A stretch of 64,000 nt of DNA, taken from NCBI GenBank assembly GCA_021014945.1, contig MU266374.1, forward strand, positions 62,001 to 126,000. The letters run 5' to 3'. The notes beneath the pieces are model-generated. The model was not told the origin of the DNA. It did not search any database and saw only the letters and a program-made list of their open reading frames with translations. Numbering within the stretch: position 1 is the stretch's first letter; every line of letters starts with the position of its first letter. Source of the stretch: Leucogyrophana mollusca. Taxonomy: Eukaryota; Basidiomycota; Agaricomycetes; Boletales. The translations under genes and the position numbers were made by a program. Positions 32,884-43,999 of this stretch are shown piece after piece.

Positions 32884-35239
32884 CTATAGCTTCACCCGAG
32901 GTATCATTTGACCCACTCCGGCCTCCTGTTTCGCGCGCTCGCGCAGCTCTCGTCGAAGAATCTTCCCCGCAGCACTGTCCAAATTGTCTCGTTAGCTAAA
33001 CACCCAATAAACAAGGAGATGTATATTATAATTCCAAGAGAGACCACAAACCTCTTTGGCACGACGTCAATCAGCACGACCCCACCTCTTAGACGTTTAT
33101 GAGGCGCCACTCTCTCAGCAACCCATCCCTGCACGCTCCGAGCGAATTCTGGTGTGTTGTAGGAGGGTGAAGCCGGGACGATGTACGCCCTGGGGTAAAG
33201 GTGGAGTTGAACACGGGGAACTTTGACGAACATAGGGGTTCAACAACCCACCTAGGTAGTTCAGTCGCTTCCTCCTTACTCTCTACCCCAATAACGGCAG
33301 CATCAGCTACATCAGGATGCTGAAGGAGCACGCTTTCGAGCTCGGCGGGTGGTACTGTGGATGCCAGCATTCATTAACGATCAAATCGGCGCTGTCAACC
33401 CTTCGTGGGAAACATACCTTGGAATCCCTGACATGGGATGAGCATCACCAAAATGCAAGGAGGAGAGGGGAGTGAACCGCACCTTGTACTTGATCAGTTC
33501 CTTGCGGCGGTCCACGATCGTATAAAATCCGTCCTTGTCACGCACGACGATGTCCCCCGTCTTGAACCATCCATCGGGGGTGATGGAAGCTGCCGTTGCG
33601 CTAGGATTCCCGAGATAGCCCTGCAACGCAAGGTTAGTGGGTTAAGTGAGAAGGGTCGAGCAATAGATGATAACCTTCATGATGGTTGGACCCCGTACCC
33701 ACAGTTCACCCGCGCCTTCCATGCCCGCTGATGAGCTCCTCTGAAAAAGGGACATCAGTACCTACGCTCGGCTGGCGTTGATGCGGTAAGGATGGTTCAT
33801 TACACACCTCCTCGCCATCTTCTTCGCTGACGAGCCGGACCTCCAGATTTGGCAGGAGGACTCCTGTGGAGCCGACGCGTGCGGCGTGTTCAACAGGGAG
33901 AAAAAAGATCGTGGGCGAAGTCTCGGTTAGACCGTAGCCTTTGAATGCGCAATGTGTGCTCGTGAGGATGAAATGTACAGACGTGCGCGTCAATGTACTT
34001 ACCCTGCGAGATGGCGACATTTGCTCCAACGCTCGCTAGGCGCTTCGTTACAGTTGCAACAAGTTCTGCGCCTAGTGGAGCCGCGCCGGACATCAGATAT
34101 TTCAGCGAGGAGATGTCGTATTTAGTTATTGCTGCGGGAGGGACATGAGTCAACGATTCAGACGCCAATGGAATGATGAAAGGTTAACAAATATATTGAT
34201 TTCAAACTCGAACTGAAACGCGCTTCAAAAAATGTTACTTACCCTCGTCCCTCGCAAACACCACCAATATCGGGGGAACCACGAAAGCAACAGTCGCCCT
34301 ATACCTCTCGACGGCGCTGCAGAAGCGCCCTGGATCGAATTTCGACATTATCACAGTAGGCACACCTAGCGCAAGGGGAAATTGCAACAGCTTGATCGCG
34401 CCATAGATGTGGTAGTACGGCAGAACCCCAAAAAAGACATCTGAGCGATGAGACGGAGAAGCTGAAGCGGGTATCAAAGGCGGGAACACAGGTTTGAGGA
34501 TCTCGATGACGGAAGTGATGTTGTAGTGCGTGGTCTCAACACCTTTGGGTTTACCAGTGGTGCCGGAGGAATAACACATGTAAACGGTAGCATCCGCATC
34601 TGAGCCTGAGAATGGAACTTCTGATTGGAGTTCCCCGCGTGAAAGGAGGGACGTAATGGGCAGTAGACCCTTCAGTTCCTGGGGAGATCCGTCACCCACT
34701 TCCTCGTTTGTCGCTTTTGTGAGCCAAGTTGCCCCAGCAACAACGATCCGCCGCTGTATTTCCGCCTCTGTGCAACCAAGGGACTCGAGCATGGCACGGA
34801 CGACGCCAACGAGCGACGGATGCACAAAAATGAGGTGCGCACGAGAGTCGACGTACTGATGAGCAAGCTCAGTATATGTGTACGCGCTGTTAGCTAGCGT
34901 TGCGCGGTATCCTGCTGCCGCGGCACCCAAGAGCATGATAGGCCATGTTAGTGTGTTAGGCGAGAAGATAAGGAGTGTTGCCGGTGAGGAAGACGCATTT
35001 GGTCTCCGAAGGGGAGCTGGCGGCGAGAGAAGGGAGTGGGCAAGCTGGAGAGCATAGGACCGGAGCGAGCCACGGGAAAGGGATGTGCCCGTTGCCGAGT
35101 CGATTAAAGCAGGAGCAGAGGCGGGAAAGCCGCCGACGTTGCCAGGTGAGGATGGGTCGACACCGAGGAGGTGAGTAAATATCGAATGGCGGGGGAGGGG
35201 TACCGCCGGGTACGGCGACGTATAGATGGGGTCTGCCAT
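32884..35239 (-). CDS. 4-coumarate-CoA ligase-like acyl-CoA synthetase (AMP-binding)
   Basis: Nine exons: 35239-34243, 34131-34003, 33938-33808, 33740-33675, 33620-33483, 33427-33418, 33354-33252, 33189-33052, 32974-32884; 600 residues. It activates a carboxylic acid as an acyl-adenylate and forms the CoA thioester. Adenylation P-loop is YSSGTTGKPKGVETTHYN. Further motifs are YLMSGAAPLGAEL, GYGLTETSP, GELWVRGPTIMKGYLGNP, GWFKTGDIV and DRRKELIKYKGFQVPPAELE, and the catalytic Lys lies in PKSAAGKILRREL. Exon 6 is only 10 nt (encoding GFQ plus one base) and restores the invariant GFQV motif across two introns. The C-terminus RVKL is a poor match to a peroxisomal signal. Substrate unknown; aromatic or medium-chain acids are typical. 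Confidence 0.9.
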
Positions 35240-36228
35240 CGCTGTATAGCCCGACCAGACGGGGGTGATGGTATGTTACAAAGTGTTTCAAAAGGCACCA
35301 CGAAACGCGGGCTGTGAGTGATGTGTGAATCCCACACCTGTCGGCAAGTTCAACTGTTCAGGGGCAAGGATGATGACATGTGATGCATAAGGTTAGTTGG
35401 GCATTCGGAATGGAGCCTCACCGACCGCGGCACTATAAGTGGCTCGGAAAGAGAGGAAGCGACGAAAGGAATAAGTATCCCCGAGCTGACGGCTCAACAG
35501 CAGTAAATGGCCGCAAAGTTCTTTCTATACATGGCGTAGATGTGAACCAATGTGAACCCCAGTCGAGGATAGGCCGAGTTGTGTCCTCGTAATAGATGGT
35601 GATCGCTCGGAAGAGGCTAAGCCGTCTAAATCGATTCATCGCGGGCGTCCAGGAGCGCCATTGGTTGGGAGGTACAAGGGCCAAATCGTTAACGACGTGT
35701 CGTAGCCAACGTCACTTTGACATCGTCGAGAAGTCAAAGTTTACGCAGTCCGTTCCGTTGACGGTTCAGGCAAGTCAGCTAAACGAGGTTAAACGTCGCA
35801 TCCACTTACTATAGTCAGGACTCAGCGTGTTCGGGGTTCAGCGTTCAGCCTGCCGACATCTTCATGATAAATTATCGCGCTGACAGGGGGCCCACGGAAG
35901 TCCCGAACGACCCACCTGACGTGGCGAAAGGAAAGTGGACTACAGGGTGCAGGCGAATTGACAAGAAAAAAAGCCGAAGGAGCCCGCAGGGAGTACTTGA
36001 GTGGACTTGAGTGGAGTCAGTAGACACATTAGCGCTTTAGCACCTTTTAGCACTAACTCAAGTGCATGGCCAAGGATCGGACCGTAGCACATTCTGGGTG
36101 ACCTTATCGGCGCCTTCCAAGCAATCACCCGAGTGCGCTGGTACAACTGCACATCGAAGCGAACGATGAAACAGAATATACATAGAAGATGAACGTTTGA
36201 TGTCTGACATTCCAGGTCGGCTTCTCTT
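35240..36228. other. Intergenic, 1 kb
   Basis: Upstream region of the ligase gene and 3' side of dehydrogenase paralog 4. Contains a local imperfect repeat (gtggacttgagtgga and gcactaactcaagtg around 35995-36065). No gene recognised. Confidence 0.45.
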
Positions 36229-37440
36229 TCAAACCCTCATTTCTGGCACTAAATCATTCCCAGCACCGCTTGTTAGGAAATCCCTCAGGTTCGTAAGCGC
36301 GCGGACCTCCATCCTCCTCTCTGAGTCTTGTGTTCGTGTACCCACATGCGGCAATAGTGCATTCTGTGGAAACTCGAACAATCTTGGGTTGATGCTGGGC
36401 TCGTTAGGGAATACGGCGAGGCCGACTGATGACAGCTGATGGTGCAAAGTGTCATAACTCCCGAAAACGCACGAGAGGCCGTCATGGCTTACATGTCCAT
36501 CCTCTAGCGCCCTTATCATCGCCTCCTCATCCACTACCTTCCCCCTCGCGGTATTAACCAAGATGCTCCCCCTCTTCATAGCCCTGATCGCCTTCTCCCC
36601 GACAAGCCCTACCGTCTCCGCCCTCAAAGGCACATGCACACTCAATACGTCTGCTTGCTCACAGAGCGCCTCGAGGCTCCCGACGTACTCACACCATTCT
36701 GGCACGTCCAGCCTCCGATTCCGCGAGTGATAGATCACACGCATCGGGAAGGCATGAACGAGGTGGGCGAGGTAGAGCCCGATGCCACCAAGTCCGAGGA
36801 TACCGAGAGTGCGGCCGGTGAGGTCATGTGTCGCGCCGGCAGAGATCGGGGTCTTCCAAGTGAGTGAGCGAAGAGACCGCTCAGCAAAGGAGAAGTGTCG
36901 GAGGCAGGAAATAATTAGGAAAAGTGCAGTAGTGGCTGTACCCTCGTCAACAGCACCAGGTGTGTTAGACACGAATATGCCTACACAGACAAGAGGTCAA
37001 CCTTGATAGCCTCTTGGCTGCTCAACAAGACCTTCCTTTCGCTTTACAAGCCTGGATATCGATCAAATCGTACCCAGCTCCGTTGTGTGCGATCCACTTG
37101 AGACTGGGAGGCAGGCCTGCGATAAGATCTGCGTCGAAGACGCCAATACGCGCCGCCGAGATGTTGCGTCTATAGATCCCCACCGTGCCTTCATATTGTC
37201 CACCAGGATGGAATCTTCCAAAGAAATCGGTGCGGTTCGGCGCGTCGTCGATCTAGGTTCGCGGTTAGCAGGGGACAGGGAATCGTATTACCACTTACGA
37301 TCACTTCAGCTAGGCCATCGAATAGGGCATGAAGTTCATCATGTGCCCATCTCAGATTACCTGGGCCGGTCGTGGGCGTGAGTGGTGCTATAGCTGAAGG
37401 AATGTAGAAACTCACCGCAGACCAGTATACGAGGGAGCAT
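36229..37440 (-). CDS. D-2-hydroxyacid dehydrogenase-like, paralog 4, probably decaying
   Basis: Exon blocks by alignment to the paralogs: 37440-37416, 37360-37299, 37252-37036, 36980-36493, 36435-36229 (about 332 residues). Rossmann GLGGIGLYLAHL, Arg NTARGKVVDEEAM, Glu LAVFPNEP and His LLPHVG are present, but the Asp of LDVYP is replaced by Ala. The donor of intron 3 reads AAAG|gaaggt instead of AAAG|gt; using the nearby gt shifts frame into a stop. A cryptic donor 13 bases earlier (gctt|gtaaag) keeps frame but deletes four residues (KAKG). So it is either mis-spliced, shortened or a young pseudogene. It is inverted relative to the other three and has no peroxisomal signal. Confidence 0.7.
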
Positions 37441-38587
37441 GGTGGTTCGGGCTGATAAGGCAGTCACAAGTCCAGATAGAGCGTCAGTATGCACCCGGAG
37501 GCACGGACCGGAATATCATTGATCAAGACCTAACCGGGTGTACACATCACCCCGACGCCGTGACGACTCCGTTGATCCTGATCTTGTAAGTTGCAGTGAA
37601 AGTGGTTCGTTATGGGGAGCTTCTAACTGTCTACAGAGGTACGCCGGAACGAGGGGGAAATCGACATCAAGGTCCTGAGTTGAGTACGCCAGCGAGATCT
37701 GTTGCGTTTGAGATTCTGAACGACTGCAGTTGGTCCTCGTGACAAACAGGCGGCGTGTATGCTGCGCCTTCCCCAGTGAGGGCCTCGGGGTGTTTTGCGA
37801 TTTGCAGTCTCGACTAACAGTGTGTTTTCTACCTGCGTCGGAAAGAGGATTGCCTCCAAGTTCCGGCTTACCCGCATGGTTAACGATAATCCTCATTTAG
37901 CGTTGGTCTGTGGTGGCGGCCAATGGGTTGGTATGGTTCCCGAGGGGTCAGTGTCTGCTGAAGTCCACGATGCTGAGGCGTCGTCATCGTTTGATGCCCG
38001 TGAAGAAGAACCTGTCGATAGAAGTCGGGAGAACTGAATACGAACTGTAACTGGACAACAGCTCCAATGATCCTCGTCAAGAAAGACAGACAAAATTTGA
38101 GACCACATCGCGTCGCGTGAGGTGGCGAGTTTTTGCTTGAGCCCATGTCAGATGCACTGCTATGCACGAACACGCGTCGGGGAATGCCGAACGTTGTAAT
38201 ATGTACCAGGTCCAACCGTCGCCTCCTCTTCCTCTGGGCTAACCTCAGTATTACCTACTCACGGTGTCGTATCAGCGCAACTGAAGGTCTCCAACTATCT
38301 CGGCGGGCGGCGATGAGATGCCTGGAGGCCGCGACGACCCAGAAGAGGCTTATCGCCTACCTCCCTCGTCAAGCTCAGTTCTCATCTACCCAAGTTTCTA
38401 TTCAAATATAATCTATTTTACGGACGTCCACCAACGGCGGCGATTGCGCACCTTCGATGCCTACACTCCGGTCGCCTGAACCAATTCCCTTTCAAAGAGC
38501 AACACCCGGTTTATATATCGCCTGCAGCGATGGTCGCTCAGAAACAAACGTCTCAACCCCCGCTGTTGCAAGGTTCTTTATCAAGCC
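37441..38587. other. Intergenic, 1.1 kb
   Basis: Divergent upstream region between dehydrogenase paralog 4 and seven-TM gene B. Frames up to 126 residues lack recognisable motifs. A TATA-like box for gene B is listed separately. Confidence 0.45.
38512..38519 (+). promoter_or_regulatory. TATA-like box of seven-TM gene B
   Basis: TATATATC 76 bases upstream of the ATG at 38588. The same octamer stands at 75-76 bases before the ATG in paralogs C and D. Confidence 0.5.
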
Positions 38588-39755
38588 ATGGCTTCAAACT
38601 GCAGCACACTCAGCGGATGGGACGCAGAACTATACTCGGATAGGGTAAATCTCATAGGATGCACCACCGTCGCTGGGATAACTTATGGAATCATGCTCAT
38701 CCTCCTCGTAACTTGCGCGATCTCTTTACTTAAAACCATTCGTTCCCCGACATCGGAGCGGTCGACGCGAAATCGCGCAATTTATCAGCTGCTCTACATC
38801 GCAGTCATGTTCATCCTCGGGACGCTGTATCTCTCTGCTACTACCCAGAGAGTGCAGATAGAATACGTTGACCATCCTAACGTCCCCGGTGGTGCGTTGG
38901 CACTCACTGCTGCAGTAGCGCAAGACCCCGTTTCGCGGATAGGCCCGGTTGTCTATGTCTTGGCAAATTGGATGAGCGATTGCTTAGTGGTGAGGGGGCT
39001 TCATATCCAACGATATTTTGACTGACCCTTTGTGCTTTAGCTTTGGCGAGTCTTCGTACTCTACCACGGTTCACCTTATCAGGTGTGGGTGGCCATATTT
39101 CCTTTCGTCCTGTTCCTAGGCGTTGTTGGTGGGCTCTATTTACCTTTAGGTTATTCACCGCTGACATTGCATCAAGCGGTGGGAATCATTGGCATAGTCC
39201 ACCCCACTATCATAGACCAACTTTTCTGTTCGCGTTCAAATCTAGCTACGCGGGCTGTGACTCTTTACTACGGCCTGACACTCTCACTCAGCCTCCTCTC
39301 CGCGATCCTCGTTATATCTAGGGTCTATGTGCACAAGAGGCGACTACAAAAGGCCCTTGGTGAGTCTTTTGTGAGTCTCCCGTTACGTTAGCAGGACGAT
39401 GACGAATTTTATAGGTCCGGGCCACGGTTCGCTTTATACTAGCGTCGCCGTGATGACAATCGAGTCCTCTGGGCTGTATGCCGTGTGGTTGTTAATCTTT
39501 CTAGTCCTCTACGTCTTCGAAAGTCCTCTCCAGATTGTATTCCTAGCATCGCTATGTCATGTGCAGGTACGTTAAACCATGGTGTTCTCCGTGGAGTCGG
39601 ACTAATGTACCGGAGAGATCATAGCCCCGCTCCTTATCCTATTCAACGTCTCGCGGGGCAGAGCCTGGACACGCAAGACTGACCTCATCGCTATGTCTAC
39701 TATCCAATTTGCGCCAAATGCCCCCCGCTCGGATCGGGAGATGGTGGAATTCTGA
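38588..39755 (+). CDS. Seven-transmembrane protein of the fungal GKAW-tail family, paralog B
   Basis: Exons 38588-38989, 39041-39128, 39177-39359, 39415-39566, 39618-39755; 320 residues. Same exon pattern (88-nt exon 2, 152-nt exon 4) and topology as paralog A. Membrane segments include GITYGIMLILLVTCAISLL, LLYIAVMFILGTLYLSATT, VWVAIFPFVLFLGVVG, VTLYYGLTLSLSLLSAILV and GLYAVWLLIFLVLYVF. Basic loop SRVYVHKRRLQKALGPGH. The last membrane segment ends SRGRAW rather than SQGKAW. The C-terminal tail is short. Function unknown. Confidence 0.82.
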
Positions 39756-41611
39756 CACCACTAATTCAGCGAAGGCTGAGCTTCAAGGCATATTACCCCG
39801 TTGTCTGCCACTAGGTAGCCCATTCAGACTTCCAATTATTTATCGCGTCAATATGTGCACATTATTTTCGATCAAAACAACACTTTATGTACTTGGCCGG
39901 TAGTCTACGCTCACGTTAACAGCGTTCCCCAATCGCGGTTCTGAAAAGTTCACGTGTTCTTCTGATCCTGGCCACATCATTGCTTATGCGCTGGTAATAG
40001 GTCGGCATCACTGGAAGAGAGGGCCAGCAACTAGTGCAACACCGGTCTTTAAGGCATTGTCAAAGGTTTAGTATGGCTGTCTGATCTGAGGTGTACCCAA
40101 GACAGCTTGAAAAGAGCCGCCCTCAAGCTGTGCCCTTGCAGCCTAAGCCACTGGCAAAGTCACCTGCTTAGGGGTGAAACCAGACCAGTTGTTTGTTCTT
40201 GTTATAAATGGAGGCATTTGCCATTTGTACAAACTGTAGACTCGACTCCTCCAAACGCAGACCTAGCAATTTTTCAGCAGACCGAGCTTGCAGCCTTACA
40301 CTTTCTACCCTGACAATCAGCTAATCTCCTCGTACAGTGGAAATTTGATCCATCTCAAATTCGCTCTAAAATTCCAAAAATCCGGAACCCCATGGCGGCT
40401 CGTGTCGCAAGCTTGACCAATCAGTTATCTTCTCAAAGGCAGAATAGCTGATCCCGTCAAAGGAAAAGGGACAGATCTGATACCATTACCACGATTGCAC
40501 TGGCGGAACGAAACCTCCCACTCAAAATCCATGTCTTCGAACTGCGCAGTGACTCCTCGCGTCCGTCATGTAAATGTCTCGTGTGTGTGCGAAATTGATC
40601 CACCCCGGCGCTTTCAATCATTTCATATTTCCGATCTTAAATGCCCATCGCATCGACCTCAAGACCGTTGTTAGGGACACCACATCTATCGATATAGATA
40701 CCCCATCAACAATGCCAACTACTTACTGGAATATCGAACTCCAGGAAGGTAATTTCAGAACGCCCAAGGGTTGTTCCCTTATCTGGTCCAAGTCCTAATC
40801 TTGCCACCCCAGTACTCCGCAGCGATTGCTTGAACTCACGTCACTCCGAACCTTTTGGCAGTCGCGCGTAGTTGGCTCGTCTTTCGCTAGGTTGGCGGCC
40901 ACCCCCACTCCGCGCCCGAGAAGAACGAATAGAGGTCTTTGGCCGGTTCAGTAGGCCCCATGACCCGACGTGCTGATAGTCGTACTGAATGTGAATGTGG
41001 GACCGTTGGCGTCACCATGCCTGTTTCCACGATTGCAATTCAATTAACTCATGATCCCTGGCTTCTGATAGCCTCGCTCCTGTCAGGACATAAATCCCAA
41101 TTTTTCAACACAAGCATGCATGCTGAGTAGCCGACGGCAGCACGGATGATTCGTTCTGAATGTTTATTACTCGAGCCCAAGGCACCAGGACCACCCCAAT
41201 GAACAGCAGACATATGAGGATGCCTTCAGGGGCCCAGTTTGCCCCCGATCATGATAACGCGGGAAATATAAGTCCGTGTACAACTGTTTGACAGAATAGT
41301 ACAATCAATAAAGCAGTACTGCAGGCACCTGAGATGAGACCACGCATCTGTCAATCAAATAAACTGAGGCGGTGGGCAAGGATGAGTTACAGCCCGACTG
41401 ATGTCCATCAATGTGATACCGCCCCCAGCGATTGGTATCGAGCCTTTCATCAAGATGATAATGATTGATTCTCTGACCTATCTATACTTCCGACCCCTTC
41501 GACTGCCCGCAGGCTTGTACGGCATTGTCTAGACCAGTGGGCAACCAGCGGTTATCGTCTTGCCACTTCATTTGCCTTTTGCATTCATAGAAGACCACAG
41601 AACACGAGAAC
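39756..41611. other. Intergenic, 1.9 kb, nothing recognised
   Basis: AT content is close to its surroundings, frames are shorter than 75 residues, and no exon-like pairs with splice sites were found. No repeat or RNA gene seen by eye. Confidence 0.45.
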
Positions 41612-42382
41612 ATGCTGGCTGTCGACTCCTACGACGCTATTTCCACTCAAGTGAAGGTTCGTGTTGGTCTTGTTTCCTGCTCCAGGTGCTCAACTGTAGG
41701 CAAATTTTCAACAGCTGACATGTATTCCTGAGGACGCGACAGGCTTGGAAAGGATTATCCTGGCCGCGCAAGGCGATCTACAGAGGCTTCTCAGGTAAGA
41801 GTCTTTGCTATATCCCCTACTCCTTCTTAATGGCCCACGTGTTCAACTTCCAGCGCTTTCTTCGCGCGTCCGATATTAGTCGAGCGCGTATATGCAAATA
41901 CACCATCTCGGCAGACTCCAGCGTCACCCAGAAACCCCATCACCCAAACACGACAAGTGCATCTGACGTGTGCTTCGTGTATTGTCTGCGTCGCTACCTC
42001 CACCGTCACCATCACTTCGCCCAATGTCGAACGCGTCTTCCTCGACGAACACTTTCCCATAGGACAAACCTTCCGACACCTACACCGAATTCCGGAATTT
42101 AGTCTCCTCGGCGTTGAAACTCAGGAAGTGGGTGGAAAACGGGAGCTGCGAAGAACATATCGGCTTGAAACGGAAGGCTTTGTCGCACAAATATTGGAGG
42201 TGTTTCCAGACAGAGATATGTTTGTCCTGGGCGAGGGTTGGCTTACCAAGGGCCAGTTCAAGAAAGTTGTTAGTAGTGTCTCAAAGGGTTCGTTCGAGCC
42301 ACTCCGAGTCACTTTGAAACGGACCGCTAGAGGCTTATGTTGCTTACTTTTATTATATCTACTCATCCTTCGTCAGGGCTGA
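41612..42382 (+). CDS. Conserved-looking protein, possible chorismate-lyase/DUF98-like fold
   Basis: Exons 41612-41656, 41715-41794, 41854-42382; 217 residues. After an N-terminal helix (LERIILAAQGDLQRLLSAFF) come the segments CASCIVCVATSTVTI, then FLDEHFPIGQTFRHL, RTYRLETEGFVAQILEVFP and MFVLGEGW. The order strand - PIG motif - R.Y....GF...I.E.FP is reminiscent of chorismate lyase (UbiC/DUF98) proteins, which cleave or bind small acids; this is a weak, memory-based resemblance. The C-terminus is hydrophobic (LCCLLLLYLLILRQG) and might anchor the protein, or might be read-through into an undetected intron. Catalysis cannot be claimed. Confidence 0.6.
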
Positions 42383-42619
42383 GATGCCCACCCATCTCAT
42401 CCTCGCAGTTACTTGTTTCCCAAAGTCTATTATATATCTATAAGTAAGTTAAAGGGTACCAGCTAAGATAGCATTCAAGGATACAGAGAAAGGGTATGAC
42501 CTAGGATTGAATTACAAAACATCGTATTGTTGATGGTACATGATAACAAGTAAAGTTAACCTGAGGGAGTCCGGGTTAGACATTGATCAAAAGCACAGTC
42601 CACGAAAGTATCTATAGAT

Positions 42620-43999
42620 TTACTCACTTGCGGCATTGGACAACACCGATTCGAACAGTCTCATCTCGAACGCCTTTCTAAAAGGTTCGTAAAGCTTCCC
42701 GGGTACGGCGAAAACAACCTCTTGAAAAACATCTCTAAACTTAGCCCGGCGTGTCTTTACAGGTGCATCCGGCCCTGTCCCCTCCTTCCCAATGTCTCTC
42801 TCTTCACAAACCAATAATTCTGCCCACAGCTCAGCAACCATTTCTACGCGATTCTCGCTTGAACCGCAACCAAAAGCACCAAGGATAAGTGCGCGATCGC
42901 CACGAACCTCGAAGATGCGCAAGGCACGGGCCATGCGATCCCGCATTTTATCACGGATACCATCTTCGAAAACATGCGCGTCCGACGGCGTTATGAGGTA
43001 ATTCTGGCGGATCGCAGCAGCATTCACAGGGACGGCTGATAATACATTGACGATGTACGGAGTGATGAAGTCGGACGATGAAGCATCGGGATGAGTGGAT
43101 GTGTGTCCCGTCGGTGTATCGTCGTCATCGTCCTTGCGAAATACGACCACACCTGGGCTGTAAACCATGGAATGGTCATGAATCCCGGCCCCGTCCAAAC
43201 TGAGAAACTTGCGATGCGTCTTGTAAAACTCCTTCGCAGGGTCATTCTGGAGGCTGGCCAAAAGCGAACTGGATCGAGCGAAGACCTCTTCCTGCTCATT
43301 ACCGCCATGAAGAAACCCGCCACCAGGGCGCTTTGGCGATGCAAAAGAAAGTGCACCAATTGACGTAGTAGGCAGACTGCGAGAGGGATCGGTAGATAGC
43401 CCAGGATTGTCTTTGTGTAGTCTCCGTGCAGCTGTGAGTGTGGACGTGGAGGCGAAGGAGATTTTCGTCGATAAGGGGCGAACATTTATCGCCTCCAATC
43501 TGCGCCAATCTGCCAACGCAGGCGAACAATGGGGGTAAAAGGTCGTTCCTTGCTTGCTAAGTACGACTTGAGGGGAAATATCGTGAACGATCTGCACAGG
43601 AACAGTTGGAGGTCCTTGGGGATGGTGTTGTATTGGTGCCAGGCCATCAAAAGGGAGAGAAGAGGAAGAACCGCTGCAAAAATCCCGGAATGCAACGGAA
43701 TCGAGAGCAAGAGAGGAAACAGAATGATAAGAAAGTATCTCTTCGACGTACTTGCCATCCCCAAGAACGATCCGCTGCGTATCGCGGGCAATGCTGGCCC
43801 ACCGCTCACGCCGTACACGTTGAGTTGCGAAAGCCACCCGGCGCCGCTCCCGCTTGAAATGTTCTTGCTTCTGTCGTTGTCGCTTGGAATGGGCAGTCGG
43901 CCCAACTGCTTGCTTGATCATACTCTTTGAGTGCATTGGTGTGCTAGAGCGCGCTCGGGATCCAGAAACTTTGCGATTTGACTTTCGAACGTGGACCAT
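42620..43999 (-). CDS. TIGR02452/DUF2263 family protein (microbial PARG-like macrodomain)
   Basis: Single open frame of 459 residues without an evident intron, unusual in this window. A basic N-terminus (RKSNRKVSGSRARS; HSKRQRQKQEHFKRERRR) could be nuclear. The signature ALSFASPKRPGGGFLHGG followed by NEQEEVFARSSSL at about residues 215-245 matches the GGG...QEE motif of the microbial-type poly(ADP-ribose) glycohydrolase family, the second Glu being catalytic in characterised members. The C-terminal part ALILGAFGCGSSENR and VVFAVPG completes the macrodomain-like fold. Predicted role: removal of ADP-ribose chains or a related ADP-ribose reaction; the substrate is untested. It ends 237 bp from the convergent gene at 41612-42382. 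Confidence 0.87.
   Translation of the reverse strand: MVHVRKSNRKVSGSRARSSTPMHSKSMIKQAVGPTAHSKRQRQKQEHFKRERRRVAFATQRVRRERWASIARDTQRIVLGDGKYVEEILSYHSVSSLALDSVAFRDFCSGSSSSLPFDGLAPIQHHPQGPPTVPVQIVHDISPQVVLSKQGTTFYPHCSPALADWRRLEAINVRPLSTKISFASTSTLTAARRLHKDNPGLSTDPSRSLPTTSIGALSFASPKRPGGGFLHGGNEQEEVFARSSSLLASLQNDPAKEFYKTHRKFLSLDGAGIHDHSMVYSPGVVVFRKDDDDDTPTGHTSTHPDASSSDFITPYIVNVLSAVPVNAAAIRQNYLITPSDAHVFEDGIRDKMRDRMARALRIFEVRGDRALILGAFGCGSSENRVEMVAELWAELLVCEERDIGKEGTGPDAPVKTRRAKFRDVFQEVVFAVPGKLYEPFRKAFEMRLFESVLSNAASE

Noticed and set aside
36229..36972. An intronless 247-residue dehydrogenase
   Set aside because: This frame is only exons 4 and 5 read through an in-frame intron. Upstream exons 1-3 are present at 37036-37440.
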